A stretch of 64,000 nucleotides of DNA from Saccharothrix deserti (GCF_009769385.1 NZ_ML775962.1:190955-254954), one strand, 5' to 3'. Counted from the first letter of the stretch, positions 20,511 to 29,309 are shown. Made by a program: numbers and translations. Notes: generated by a model from the letters alone, not told the origin.

Positions 20511-21167
20511 TCAGCGGGACGGCAGCGGGCAGTCGCCGCAGGTACCGCCGCCGTCGAGGCGGTAGTACAGGCAGCAGCTGCGCCGCCGGAACACGACCTC
20601 GCCGGGGAACGGGATGAACTCGCCGGTGCCCTTCAGCGGCGGGTCGGCGAACAGCTCCTCGCCCAACGCCACGCAGTCCGTCGCCATCCCGCTGCGGCTG
20701 ATCGTGCGCAGCGCGCCCGCCATGGACGACGCCGCGTTGCCCCACAGCAGACCGCGCGCCACCGGCGTTGTCGAGCGCACCGCCTCCACCACCGGCTCCA
20801 GCGACTCGGCGATGTCCGTGCCCCCGACCGGATCCTTGAGGCGGACCTGGAGGCCGTCCGGGCCGTACCGCCACCACAGGTTGGCGGGCCGGATGTCGGG
20901 CGCGACCCCGTCGACCGCGCGTGCGGCGACCACCGGGGACAGCAGGCGGGCGGTGTAGCTCAGGAAGAACAGCGACGCGGCCACCCGCCGTTCGGACGTG
21001 CGGTACCGGGCGGCGATCCGGTCGAGCGCGTCGGGCAGGGCGGGGCCGTCCAGCAGCTCCGCGCCGTCGTGCCAGCCGCCGTCGGGCCGGCCGACGTCCA
21101 GGGCGAAGAACGGACTCAGGCCGCGGATCTGCCGCAGGGTGGCCAGGACTCGGGCGAACTCGGACAC
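20511..21167 (-). CDS. FhuF-like (2Fe-2S) ferric-siderophore reductase family protein
   Basis: 218 residues. The C terminus carries the FhuF-type cluster CCLYYRLDGGGTCGDC (C-C-x10-C-x2-C), close to the end as in ferric-siderophore reductases. The N-terminal part (SERRVAASLFFLSYTARLLSPVVAARAV) matches the IucA/IucC-like or FhuF N-terminal fold. GTG at 21167 (VSEFARVL). It is divergent from the LysE gene with 18 bp between. No siderophore genes are adjacent, so the iron role rests on the motif alone. Confidence 0.8.
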   Translation of the reverse strand: MSEFARVLATLRQIRGLSPFFALDVGRPDGGWHDGAELLDGPALPDALDRIAARYRTSERRVAASLFFLSYTARLLSPVVAARAVDGVAPDIRPANLWWRYGPDGLQVRLKDPVGGTDIAESLEPVVEAVRSTTPVARGLLWGNAASSMAGALRTISRSGMATDCVALGEELFADPPLKGTGEFIPFPGEVVFRRRSCCLYYRLDGGGTCGDCPLPSR

Positions 21168-21185
21168 GTGGCCTAGTCTGCCGCC

Positions 21186-21929
21186 GTGGACGCACTGGGG
21201 TTGGGACTGGCCCTCGGCTTGGCCGCGAGCATCAGCCCCGGCCCGCTGTTGGTGCTGGTGGTGACGTCGGCGTTGCGCTCGGGCTGGAGGGCAGGCGCGC
21301 TGACCGCCTGCGCGCCGCTGTTGTCGGACGCCGTGGTCGTCGCCGTGACCCTGCTCCTGCTGGACCGCCTGCCCGCGCGGGCGCTGGGCGTGCTCGGGGT
21401 CGTGGGCGCGGTGTTCGTGGTGTGGAGCGGCGTGCAGACCGTCCGGGAGGCGCGGTCGGCTTCGCTGAACAGCACTCGTCCCGCGCCGGCCGAGCAAGCC
21501 GAAGCCGAGCAAACCGAGCACGCTGAGCAAGCCGAAGGCCATGCTTCGCAGGGGGCGCCGCCCAGGGGAACCCTGAATTCAATTCTACCGACGAGGTCCG
21601 ACAATTCCGGTGCCCTTTCCGGCGCCGTCGCGCTCTCCCTGCGCCGAGCGGTGCTGGTGAACGTGCTCAGCCCGCACCCGTGGATCGCGTGGGCGACCGC
21701 GCTCGGCCCGCTGACCATCACCACCTGGCGTGAGTCGGCCGGCGCGGGCGCGGCGCTGCTGATCGGGTTCTACCTGACCCTGGTCGGCGGCAAAGTCGTG
21801 ATCGCGCTGCTCGTCGCACGCGGGCGCCGCCACCTGGGCGACACCGGCTACCGCCGCGCACTCACCTGCGCCGGCGTGCTGCTCGTGCTCGCGGGCGTCG
21901 CGATGGGCGTCGAGTTCGCGTCCATCTGA
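21186..21929 (+). CDS. LysE family exporter with an expanded cytoplasmic loop
   Basis: 247 residues against about 200-210 for the family. The N-terminal LysE signature is LGLAASISPGPLLVLVVTSALRSGWRAGAL, and the C-terminal half has LVNVLSPHPWIAWATALGP. These exporters move amino acids or similar solutes out of the cell. Between helices 3 and 4 an extra hydrophilic stretch of about 45 residues (about 95-140) contains AEQAEAEQTEHAEQAEG and is coded by short repeats (gccgagcaa, gccgaagcc) plus a locally AT-rich patch (gaattcaattct). GTG at 21186. The exporter call is firm; the substrate is unknown. Confidence 0.88.
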   Translation: MDALGLGLALGLAASISPGPLLVLVVTSALRSGWRAGALTACAPLLSDAVVVAVTLLLLDRLPARALGVLGVVGAVFVVWSGVQTVREARSASLNSTRPAPAEQAEAEQTEHAEQAEGHASQGAPPRGTLNSILPTRSDNSGALSGAVALSLRRAVLVNVLSPHPWIAWATALGPLTITTWRESAGAGAALLIGFYLTLVGGKVVIALLVARGRRHLGDTGYRRALTCAGVLLVLAGVAMGVEFASI

Positions 21930-21996
21930 ACGCGCCGAACGAGCGGACACCGAATTACGGATGACACGCCCGCCGGCGTACCGATATGACCGACGA

Positions 21997-22746
21997 ATGA
22001 CCGACGAAATGTTCCTCGACCACGTCGCCGACCGGTTGGCCGCCCTGCCCGCCGTGCGCGCGGTCACCCTCGGCGGGTCGCGCGCCCAGGGCACCCACAC
22101 CCCGGACAGCGACTGGGACTTCGCCGTCTACTACCGGGGCGGCTTCGACCCGGCCGACCTGCGCGCGGTCGGCTGGGAGGGCGAGGTCTCGGAACTCGGC
22201 GGTTGGGGCGGCGGAGTCTTCAACGGCGGCGCGTGGCTCACCGTCGACGGCCGGCGCGTCGACGTCCACTACCGCGACCTCGACGTGGTCGAACACGAAC
22301 TGGCCGAAGCCGAGCAGGGCCGCTTCCACTGGGAGCCGCTGATGTTCCACCTCGCCGGCATCCCCAGCTACCTGATCGTCGGCGAACTCGCGCTGAACAC
22401 GGTGCTGCGCGGCGGCCTCCCCCGCCCCACTTACCCGGAAAAGCTGCGTGCGGCGGCCCCGCCGGTGTGGCGCGGCAGGGCGGCCATGACGCTGCAGTAC
22501 GCCCTCGCCGCGCACGCCCCGCACGGCCGGCTCGCCGAAGTCGCGGGCGCCCTGGTCACCGCCGCGATGCAGACGGCGCACGCGGTGCTGGCGGCACGCG
22601 GTCAGTGGACGACGAACGAGAAGCGACTGCTGGAACGGGCCGGTCTGCGCGGTGTCGACGCGATCGTGGCCGGGCTGCGGCCGGAGCCCGAGGCGCTGAC
22701 AAGGGCGATCACCGAGGCGGAAGAGCTGTTCCAGACGGCCACCTAG
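21997..22746 (+). CDS. Nucleotidyltransferase domain protein
   Basis: 249 residues. The pol-beta-type nucleotidyltransferase motif is TLGGSRAQGTHTPDSDWDFAVYY (G-S-x10-D-x-D) at about 28-48, with a third acidic residue in GRRVDVHYRDL. A helical C-terminal domain follows (FQT end). Members are often annotated as aminoglycoside-adenylyltransferase-like, but no resistance signature is visible. The start at 21997 (MTDEMFLD) is preferred over 21961 because homologues begin near the helix before the motif; neither has a strong ribosome site. Confidence 0.85.
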   Translation: MTDEMFLDHVADRLAALPAVRAVTLGGSRAQGTHTPDSDWDFAVYYRGGFDPADLRAVGWEGEVSELGGWGGGVFNGGAWLTVDGRRVDVHYRDLDVVEHELAEAEQGRFHWEPLMFHLAGIPSYLIVGELALNTVLRGGLPRPTYPEKLRAAAPPVWRGRAAMTLQYALAAHAPHGRLAEVAGALVTAAMQTAHAVLAARGQWTTNEKRLLERAGLRGVDAIVAGLRPEPEALTRAITEAEELFQTAT

Positions 22747-22759
22747 TCGGCCGTGGGTT

Positions 22760-23935
22760 TCAGGGGATGTAGAACGTCATCAGGTCACCGCGCACCGGCG
22801 GGAACAGGGTGTGCATCAGGTCGGCGTTCGGGCCCGGGTAGACGTCCGGGAACCGGGCGGTCAGGCCCTTGAGGCCGTGCGGGCCGAACAGCAGTGACGC
22901 CAGCATGTCCGGGGCCACGCCCGCACCGCCCGCCGCGCCCGGCGCCTGCATGGTGCCGCCCGGCACGATCGGGCCGACCTCGCCCGCCTTGAACGGCAGC
23001 CGCACGTGCGAGCGGTAGAACGAGACCACCGCCTCGCCCTCCCGGTCGGCGAAACCGCCGTCCGCCAACCGCTTCCCGAACACCGGCCGCAGGTGCTCCA
23101 GCAGCGCGATCGGGTCACCGATCCGCACGTAGTACGAACTCGCGTCCTCCGGCGCGGGCCCGAGGAACGGCTCCAACGCCTCACCCGCGACCGTGCCCGG
23201 CCGCTCGTTCATCTCGGTGGCCCCGGTCAACGCCAGCAGCGCGTGCGCCGCGGCCTCGTCCACCGCCGCCGCCTCGCACAGCCGTGCGCCCTCCTCCGGT
23301 GGGGTGGTGCGACCGGTGGCGACCGGCACGCCGTCCCGCTCCACCAGCCACTCCGTGCTGCCGTCCCGCGCCACCAACCACCGCCACAGGCCGGGGGAGT
23401 GCGGCATCCGCAGGTCGGCACGGCCCTGCTCGGCGTCCTGGAGGCGGACCATGGTCGGGATGTCGTCCGCTGTGGCCTCACGCAGGGTGTGACCGGCGCC
23501 GTCGGGCCGACCTGTCACCGGCCGGGTGGCCGAGATCGGGATCGCGTAGGTGTAGCCGAACTGGCGGTAGAAGTACGGGATGCCGAGCATCACGTTCACC
23601 AGCTGACCGCGTGCGGCGGACCGTTCGTGCGCCCAGCCCATCAACGCGCGCACCAGCCCCCGGCCCTCGTAGGCGCGGTCGGTCGCGACCAGTTCGACCT
23701 GGCCCGCCGGGATCTCCAGCCCGTTGAGCACCAGCGTCTCGTCCAGCAGGGTCGCGGTGGACACGACCTTGTCACCGTCGACGACGACCGCGCACGCCTC
23801 CCAGCCCGCGTCCGGGTCCTCGACCACCAGGCGGTGGTCCACCGCGTCCGCCGGCTCACCCCGGTCGGTCAGCAGCGCGCCGATCTGGTCGAGGTCTTCC
23901 GGGCGCGCGGTCCGCAGCACCAGCCCATCGGTCAT
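22760..23935 (-). CDS. GNAT N-acetyltransferase, Eis-like
   Basis: 391 residues: N-terminal GNAT domain (LRTARPEDLDQIGALL; acetyl-CoA loop VATDRAYEGRGLVRALMGWAHE), a second degenerate GNAT-like region, and a C-terminal sterol-carrier-like domain. This is the layout of Eis-type acetyltransferases. ATG at 23935 (MTDGLVLR). Eis enzymes acetylate aminoglycosides at several amines or protein lysines; whether this one does so cannot be read from sequence. It converges on the nucleotidyltransferase gene and is divergent from the small GNAT gene. Confidence 0.85.
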   Translation of the reverse strand: MTDGLVLRTARPEDLDQIGALLTDRGEPADAVDHRLVVEDPDAGWEACAVVVDGDKVVSTATLLDETLVLNGLEIPAGQVELVATDRAYEGRGLVRALMGWAHERSAARGQLVNVMLGIPYFYRQFGYTYAIPISATRPVTGRPDGAGHTLREATADDIPTMVRLQDAEQGRADLRMPHSPGLWRWLVARDGSTEWLVERDGVPVATGRTTPPEEGARLCEAAAVDEAAAHALLALTGATEMNERPGTVAGEALEPFLGPAPEDASSYYVRIGDPIALLEHLRPVFGKRLADGGFADREGEAVVSFYRSHVRLPFKAGEVGPIVPGGTMQAPGAAGGAGVAPDMLASLLFGPHGLKGLTARFPDVYPGPNADLMHTLFPPVRGDLMTFYIP

Positions 23936-24017
23936 CGGTGCAGTGTCTCGGTGTGTCCCAGGTCGCGCCATCGGATTTTCGGTGGCGGTCCGGCCCGCGC
24001 CACCGCAGAATCCGCCC

Positions 24018-24455
24018 ATGTCCTGGCTCCCCGCTGACTTCGCCCACCCGACCCGCGCCCCGCTCGACGCCGAACACCACCTGCGGCCCATCCGCGAGTC
24101 CGATGTGGACATCGACTACCCGGCCGTGATGGGTTCGCGGGAGCGGCTGTGGTCGCTGTACGGCGAGAAGTGGGGCTGGCCGCCCGCCGACATGCCCCAC
24201 GAGGACGACCGCGTCGACCTGGCCCGGCACGAACGCGAGCAGGACGCGCACGAGTCGTTCAACTACGCCCTGTTCAACGCCGACGAGACCGAGCTGCTCG
24301 GGTGCGTCTACATCGACCCGGCCGACGACGCGCGGATCTCGTGGTGGGTCGTGGACGAGTACGTCGACACGGACCTGGAACGCGCGCTGGACGCGTTCGT
24401 GCCGAAGTGGATCGCCGAGGCGTGGCCCTTCACCAGCCCGGAGTACGGGATCTAG
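24018..24455 (+). CDS. GNAT family acetyltransferase, short
   Basis: 145 residues. Opening HHLRPIRESDVDIDYPAVMGSRERLWSLYGEKWGWP and central ELLGCVYIDPADDARISWWVVDEY match a small actinobacterial GNAT-fold family whose members lack a clear R/Q-x-x-G-x-G/A loop, so catalytic activity is uncertain. ATG at 24018. A stretch with unusual composition and a broken gene begins about 130 bp downstream. Confidence 0.8.
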   Translation: MSWLPADFAHPTRAPLDAEHHLRPIRESDVDIDYPAVMGSRERLWSLYGEKWGWPPADMPHEDDRVDLARHEREQDAHESFNYALFNADETELLGCVYIDPADDARISWWVVDEYVDTDLERALDAFVPKWIAEAWPFTSPEYGI

Positions 24456-24588
24456 TGCGGTGACCACGTACGAGTCCTGCGGAACCGTGCGACACCCCGC
24501 CGCTCACAACACCGTTGGTCGGTGACTTGGGGCAGTCGTGTGCGGGAGTGTTCAGCGTCTTCCTGCGTGCTGAGACGAGCGGTGGTCC

Positions 24589-25568
24589 ATGCGGCGGTTA
24601 TGGGTTGTCGGAGTCGGCGTGCTGACCACTCTCGTGCTGCCGGTGACCGTCAACATCGCCACGGACACAAGGCCGTCCCGCGATACGTTTCCCTCTTCGT
24701 GATCGCACTTTCTTGCGGAGCGGTGGGCGCCCTGGGTGCATTTGCGGGAGACCCCGTACTCGGCGCTGTCTCTGCGGCGATTGCGGTACTTGTGACTTTT
24801 CTCCTCCACTGGGCGAAGCTCGGTGACGACTCGGCTCCGTCGGTGAATCCGCGCCGCTCCCGCGGCACCACGCTCAGGCTACTCCGAGCGATGCTCAAGG
24901 AGTTCGTGTCCGCACTGGCGGGTGGCATCATTATCGGTCTTCTGATGGGTTGGCTTTTGCCCTGGGAAGCGGGTGGGACGGCTTCCGGGGCGGGCTTGTG
25001 ATGGGGTGTTGTCGCAGGCTGGGGATACGGCCTCGGGCGCGGGCTCGCCCGACCGTTCGACGGAAGCGACGGCCTGCCCATTGACGTCTCACGGGCCGCC
25101 GGCCCGGCTTCCGTGCTACGCGGCAACAGGAAGGCGACACTGGTGAGCGGTCTGACCGTCGGAATGGTGGGCGGGTTGTTCCTGGTGGCTGCAGAAAGCG
25201 TCGTAGCTTTCCCTGTTGCCCGGCTCTCCGGGTACGATCTCTCCGGTTATGACTTCGGCGCCGAGTTCGACGAATCTCTCCTGTCGGCCTTCGTGATATT
25301 TTCCCTCGTTTTTACATGCAGCTTTACGGTGGGGGACTGGTTCGAGTATCTCGTGGCCAAGTTGTGGTTGGCCGGCCGGGGTGTGCTGCCGTTGCGGCTG
25401 ATGCGATTTCTTGACGACGCTCACCACCGAGGTGTGCTGCGCCAGGTTGGCGCGACCTATCGCTTCCGGCACGCCCGCCTGGAGAGCATGCTGGCCGCTC
25501 GCGTCGAACCTCGAGGGCTCGGGATATCGGCGAGAAACCCTCCGGCCCCTTCTGATCAAGCTTCGTGA
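24589..25568 (+). pseudogene. Decayed NACHT/STAND-type membrane protein gene (frameshift plus in-frame TGA, core missing)
   Basis: ATG 24589 opens MRRLWVVGVGVLTTLVLPVT (a membrane anchor) in one frame, ending at a TGA near 24702. The next frame carries two hydrophobic segments (YVSLFVIALSCGAVGALGAF; ALAGGIIIGLLMGWLLPW) and is cut by TGA 24999-25001. The same frame then continues without a stop through GWGYGLGRGLARPFDG, ASVLRGNRKATLVSGLTVG, more membrane helices and LPLRLMRFLDDAHHRGVLRQ plus VGATYRFRHARLESML. That last block is, from family knowledge, the C-terminal signature of actinobacterial NACHT/STAND ATPases with membrane helices. No Walker motifs remain. The DNA is less GC-rich than its neighbours. 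Two small live genes cannot be excluded. Confidence 0.6.
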
Positions 25569-25687
25569 TGGTGTACCGCTCGAAAAGTCGTCGTCTGCGT
25601 GCCCTGGTCCGCGACGCGCGGCCGGTCCCGGTCTGACCGGGGTCCTGCCTGCCCGCGGCCGTTCGGGGGATGCGAGGATCAGACCCC

Positions 25688-25951
25688 GTGAAGACCTTCG
25701 ACGAGCTGTTCGCCGAGCTGAGCGAACGCGCACGCACCCGCCCTGAGGGCTCCGCCACCGCCGCGGCTCTGGAGGCCGGGGTGCATGCGCAGGGCAAGAA
25801 GGTGCTGGAGGAGGCGGGCGAGGTCTGGATCGCCGCGGAGCACGAGTCCGACGAGCGCCTGGCCGAAGAGGTCTCCCAGCTGCTGTACCGCGTGCAGGTG
25901 CTGATGCTCGGCCGCGGGCTGACTCTCGAAGACGTCTACAAGCACCTGTGA
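25688..25951 (+). CDS. hisE: Phosphoribosyl-ATP diphosphatase
   Basis: 87 residues. It hydrolyses phosphoribosyl-ATP to phosphoribosyl-AMP, the second step of histidine synthesis. [10 protein letters not shown] start, [18 protein letters not shown] (the metal-binding E-E-x-x-E helix) and [15 protein letters not shown] match HisE across its full length. GTG at 25688. In many actinobacteria hisG follows directly; here the stop overlaps a monooxygenase-domain gene by 4 nt and hisG is not in the window. Confidence 0.96.
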   Translation: MKTFDELFAELSERARTRPEGSATAAALEAGVHAQGKKVLEEAGEVWIAAEHESDERLAEEVSQLLYRVQVLMLGRGLTLEDVYKHL

Positions 25952-26235
25952 TCCTGGAGGCGGCGACGCTCGACGTCCGCCCCGGTCTGGAGGCGGACTT
26001 CGAGCACGCGTTCGGGGAGGCACGTGAGCTGATCGCGCGGTCGCCCGGGTTCGTCTCGCTGGACCTGCGGCGCTCGGTCGAGCGGCCGTCCCGGTACCTG
26101 CTGCTGGTGGGGTGGGAACGGCTGGAGGACCACACGGTCGGTTTCCGCGAGGGGCCGCTGTACCCGCGCTGGAAGGCGCTGCTGCACCACTTCTACGAGC
26201 CGTTCCCGACCGTCGAGCACTACCGCGAGGTCTGA
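25948..26235 (+). CDS. Antibiotic-biosynthesis-monooxygenase (ABM) domain protein
   Basis: 95 residues, a dimeric alpha/beta-barrel fold: [63 protein letters not shown] proteins include cofactor-free quinol oxygenases, heme oxygenases and many small enzymes of unknown function. GTG at 25948 overlaps the hisE stop (GTGA), giving translational coupling. The function in this operon is unknown. Confidence 0.88.
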   Translation: MILEAATLDVRPGLEADFEHAFGEARELIARSPGFVSLDLRRSVERPSRYLLLVGWERLEDHTVGFREGPLYPRWKALLHHFYEPFPTVEHYREV

Positions 26236-26237
26236 GG

Positions 26238-26885
26238 TCAGCGGTCGCGCTGCCGGTGCCGTTGCAGCAGCTCGATGACCTGGTCGTCCGTGGTCTGGTC
26301 GAAGTACTCGTAGAACCGGCTGACCGCCCGGAAGTCGATGCGCGGGAGCGGGCACACCACCATGTCGGCGTCGGCGCGGAGTGCCGCCACCGAGTCCGCC
26401 GCGCCCACCGGCACGGCCAGCACCAGGCGGCGCGGGTCGTGGCCGCGGGCTTCGCGCAGCGCGGCGCGAGCGGTGACGCCGGTGGCCAGGCCGTCGTCCA
26501 CGACCAGCACGTCACGGCCTTCGAGTCGCATCACGTCGTTCCCGTACAGCTCCAGCCGCCGCCGGGCCTCACGCTGTTCGGCCTCGCACGTCCTGGCCAG
26601 GTCGGCGGGGGTGAGGCCGAGGGTGCGCAGGGCGTGTTCGTCGAAGATCGGATCGCCCTCGGCGGTGACCGCACCGATGCCGAACTCGGGGTGGCCGGGT
26701 GCGCCGATCTTGCGTGCGACGGCCACGCCCAGTTCACCGCCCAGCGCCGAGGCGACCTCGAACGCGACCGGCACCCCGCCGCGGGCGAGGCCGAGCACCA
26801 GGGGATCTGTCCACGTCTCGCCGGCCAGCTCGCGGGCGAGCACCCGGCCGGCGTCGGATCGGTCCTTGAACCTCACGCCTTCCAT
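26238..26885 (-). CDS. Phosphoribosyltransferase family protein
   Basis: 215 residues. The PRPP loop is DVLVVDDGLATGVTARAALREA (acidic pair and threonine), preceded by PLVLGLARGGVPVAFEVASALG and VARKIGAPGHPEFGIGAV. This subgroup of type I phosphoribosyltransferase-like proteins is widespread in actinobacteria, often near erythromycin-esterase or dienelactone-hydrolase-like genes. The true substrate is not known. ATG at 26885 (MEGVRFKDRSDAGRVLA). It follows the truncated thioesterase and may be cotranscribed with it. Confidence 0.88.
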   Translation of the reverse strand: MEGVRFKDRSDAGRVLARELAGETWTDPLVLGLARGGVPVAFEVASALGGELGVAVARKIGAPGHPEFGIGAVTAEGDPIFDEHALRTLGLTPADLARTCEAEQREARRRLELYGNDVMRLEGRDVLVVDDGLATGVTARAALREARGHDPRRLVLAVPVGAADSVAALRADADMVVCPLPRIDFRAVSRFYEYFDQTTDDQVIELLQRHRQRDR

Positions 26886-26918
26886 GGTGCGCGTGTTGTG
26901 CGCGGACTGCGACCAGCG

Positions 26919-27197
26919 TCAGCGCTCCCGGACGAACAGCGACTGCGCGGTCCGCCCCGGCCGCTCCACCGACGCCGTCACGGTCAGCTCCGCCACCGGC
27001 ACCGGCACCTCGAACACCACCCGCGACAGCAACGTCTCCGGCCGTGGCGCGCACCGCTCCAACGCCCGCACCAGCAGCGCCGACGGCGGCTCCAGGTGCC
27101 GGCTCTCGTTGCTGCACGGCCCGGGGGTGTGCCCGGTGGAGGCGAACCGGTCGTCGTCGAGCCGCTCGTAGAACGCGTCCACCAGTCGGCGCTCCAT
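26919..27197 (-). pseudogene. Truncated thioesterase-like protein
   Basis: 92 codons. LVDAFYERLDDDRFASTGHT and PPSALLVRALERC plus VVFEVPVPVAELTVTASVERPGR match the N-terminal hot-dog domain of actinobacterial thioesterase family proteins (TesB-like, about 260 residues). The frame stops after SLFVRER, so roughly two-thirds is missing. The ATG (27197-27195) overlaps the TGA of the RecB-like gene as TGATG, so it would be translated by coupling. It is either a pseudogene or a shortened domain; the abrupt end favours decay. Confidence 0.6.
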
Positions 27198-28063
27198 CAA
27201 TCGGCTCGGTCCAACACCGTCTCCACCCCCGCGTCCGGCTCCGGCCAGCCCGGGTACGGCGGCGGTGTGCCGTCGAACGCCGGGCACAGCGCCTTGTGGT
27301 CGCAGTAGTCGCACAGCCTGCTCGGGTTCGGCCGGAAGTCGCCGGACTTCGCCGCGCGCAGGATGGCGTCCCAGATCGCCTCCAGCGTGCGCTCGAACCG
27401 GGTCAACTCCGCCTCGTCCGGCTGGTAGGCCAACGCCTGCCGGTCGGCCAGGTACATCAGCCGCAGCTGGCGCGGCACCTCGCCGCGCAGCCGCCACAGC
27501 ACCAGCGCGTAGAACTTCATCTGGAACAACGCCTTGGCCTCGCCGATCTCGCGCGGCGCGGCGCCCGTCTTGTAGTCGACCACCCGGATCTCACCGGTCG
27601 GCGCCACGTCAACGCGGTCGATGTACCCGCGCAGCAGCACACCAGACGGCAGTTCCCACTCGACCAGCAGCTCGCGCGCGTCGGCGTCGAACCGGCGCGG
27701 GTCCTCCAGGCCGAAGTAGCCGTCCAGCAGGCCCTCCGCCGAGGCCAGCCACTCCTCCTGCTCCGGATCGCCCTCGGCGAACAGCTCCGCGAACTCCGGC
27801 CGCTCCGCCCGAACCCGCTCCCACGCCGGACCCACCAGCGCCCGCGCCGTCTCCGGCACCCGTTCGGCGGCGGGCAGCCCGAACAGGTCCTCCAGCACCG
27901 CGTGCACCACCGTGCCGCGCACCTGCGCTCTGGTCGGCTTCTCCGGCAACCGGTCGACGGCGCGGAAGCGGTAGAGCAGCGGGCACTGCTTGAAGTCGCC
28001 CGCTCGCGAGGGCGACAGCGCGGGCCTGCGAACAGGGCGCTCGGTGATCGTCGGCACTGCCAT
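27197..28063 (-). CDS. RecB family PD-(D/E)XK nuclease with Fe-S-type Cys cluster
   Basis: 288 residues, homologous to Rv2119. ALSPSRAGDFKQCPLLYRFRAVDRLPE opens the domain with the first Cys. The nuclease core is RGTVVHAVLEDLFGLP and RGYIDRVDVAPTGEIRVVDYKTG (D...ExK-type). The C terminus CDYCDHKALCPAFDG supplies three cysteines for a probable 4Fe-4S cluster, as in Cas4/AddB-like nucleases. ATG at 28063 (MAVPTITERP). Predicted to cut DNA in repair; the exact role in actinobacteria is not established. It overlaps the thioesterase remnant by one base. Confidence 0.93.
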   Translation of the reverse strand: MAVPTITERPVRRPALSPSRAGDFKQCPLLYRFRAVDRLPEKPTRAQVRGTVVHAVLEDLFGLPAAERVPETARALVGPAWERVRAERPEFAELFAEGDPEQEEWLASAEGLLDGYFGLEDPRRFDADARELLVEWELPSGVLLRGYIDRVDVAPTGEIRVVDYKTGAAPREIGEAKALFQMKFYALVLWRLRGEVPRQLRLMYLADRQALAYQPDEAELTRFERTLEAIWDAILRAAKSGDFRPNPSRLCDYCDHKALCPAFDGTPPPYPGWPEPDAGVETVLDRAD

Positions 28064-28122
28064 GGCCAGAACGATAGGCCAACCCCCCGACAAGATCGTT
28101 CCACGCACAGCGCCCACGGTGG

Positions 28123-29298
28123 TCAAACGGTGGCGTGTCCGTAGTCCCGCAGAGCGAGCTTGCTGCTGATGTCCTTGCCTGCCTTGAGCATGAGGTTGAG
28201 CAGGAATCGGTTGCCCAGCAAGCCGTTGCGCATGTGCAGGGCGAACTTGCTCGGCGGTGCCAGGAACTTCCCCGTGCGGTCACCACCTCGCTGGCACCCT
28301 TCCGCATAACCGCGCATGACGTCCTCGTAGCGCCGGTACGCGGCCTCGTGGTCGCCGTCCGCCGAGGCCAGTTCGCCCGCGAGCACGTAGGCGCCGACGA
28401 TGGCGGTACCCGCGCCCATCCCGCCGATGGTGGCGCCGTGGGCGGCGTCCCCGACCAGCGCGACACGGCCCCGTGACCAGGGCTGGACGTCCACCCGGCT
28501 GATCGAGTCGAAGTACAGCTCCGTCGTGTGCTCCAGGGACGCCAGCAGCCGGGGCGTCTCCCAGCCCAACCCGCCGAACGCGTCGGTGAGCAACTTGCGC
28601 TGCCGGGCCAGGTCACGCCGGTCGTAGTGCAGGCGAGGTGACCTGAAGGCCACGAACGCGCCCGGCCGGTCCTGGTCGCCGCCGGTGGAGACGAGCCGTC
28701 CCGGCACGTTGTAGCTCAACGGCTCGAACGGGCCGCCGAGGTGGTCGGGCAGGTCCCAGCTCGCGACGTAGTAGCCGAGGTGGCTGACGAACCGCTCCTC
28801 CGGACCGAAGACGAGGCCGCGGACGCCCGAGTGGATCCCGTCGGCGCCGATGACCAGGTCGAACGTGCGCTGGGCCCCGGAGGTGAACGTCACGTCGACC
28901 CCGTGGGACGTCTCGGTCAACCCGGCGATGGAGTCGCCGAAGACGTAGTTCGCGAGGCCCTTGCTGTGCTCGTGCAGCACCCGCGAGAGGTCCGACCGCA
29001 GCACCTCCAACTCGCCTCCCGCGAAGTCCGCCGGCAGGTGGAGCAGGGTGCGCCCGTGCTCGTCGACGAACGTCATCGGGCTGCCGCCGGTCTGGATCTC
29101 ACGCAGGCGGCCGAGCACGCCCATGCGTTCCAGCACCGTCATGTGGGTCTCGCCGCGGAAGTCCACGGCCGCGCCGCCGCCGCGCAGCGCGGGAGCGATC
29201 TCCACGACGGTCGGCTCGAAGCCGTGACGCGCCAGCCAGTAGGCCAGCGCCGGTCCCGCGACGCTCGCGCCCGAGATGAGGACCTGCTTGTTCGACAT
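28123..29298 (-). CDS. FAD-dependent monooxygenase
   Basis: 391 residues, PHBH fold. The FAD-binding Rossmann motif is VLISGASVAGPALAYWLARHGFEPTVVE, then VIGADGIHSGVRGLVFG (DG motif) and GRVALVGDAAHGATIGGMGAGTA (GD motif). Closest in pattern to tetracycline-destructase/aromatic-hydroxylase-like enzymes that often act on xenobiotics or polyketides. ATG at 29298 has AGGGG 6 nt upstream; a GTG 6 nt earlier lacks spacing. It is divergent from a TetR gene across an 88-bp region with a strong palindrome, so it is probably repressed by that regulator. The substrate is unknown. Confidence 0.92.
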   Translation of the reverse strand: MSNKQVLISGASVAGPALAYWLARHGFEPTVVEIAPALRGGGAAVDFRGETHMTVLERMGVLGRLREIQTGGSPMTFVDEHGRTLLHLPADFAGGELEVLRSDLSRVLHEHSKGLANYVFGDSIAGLTETSHGVDVTFTSGAQRTFDLVIGADGIHSGVRGLVFGPEERFVSHLGYYVASWDLPDHLGGPFEPLSYNVPGRLVSTGGDQDRPGAFVAFRSPRLHYDRRDLARQRKLLTDAFGGLGWETPRLLASLEHTTELYFDSISRVDVQPWSRGRVALVGDAAHGATIGGMGAGTAIVGAYVLAGELASADGDHEAAYRRYEDVMRGYAEGCQRGGDRTGKFLAPPSKFALHMRNGLLGNRFLLNLMLKAGKDISSKLALRDYGHATV

Positions 29299-29309
29299 CG
29301 CCACCCCTA

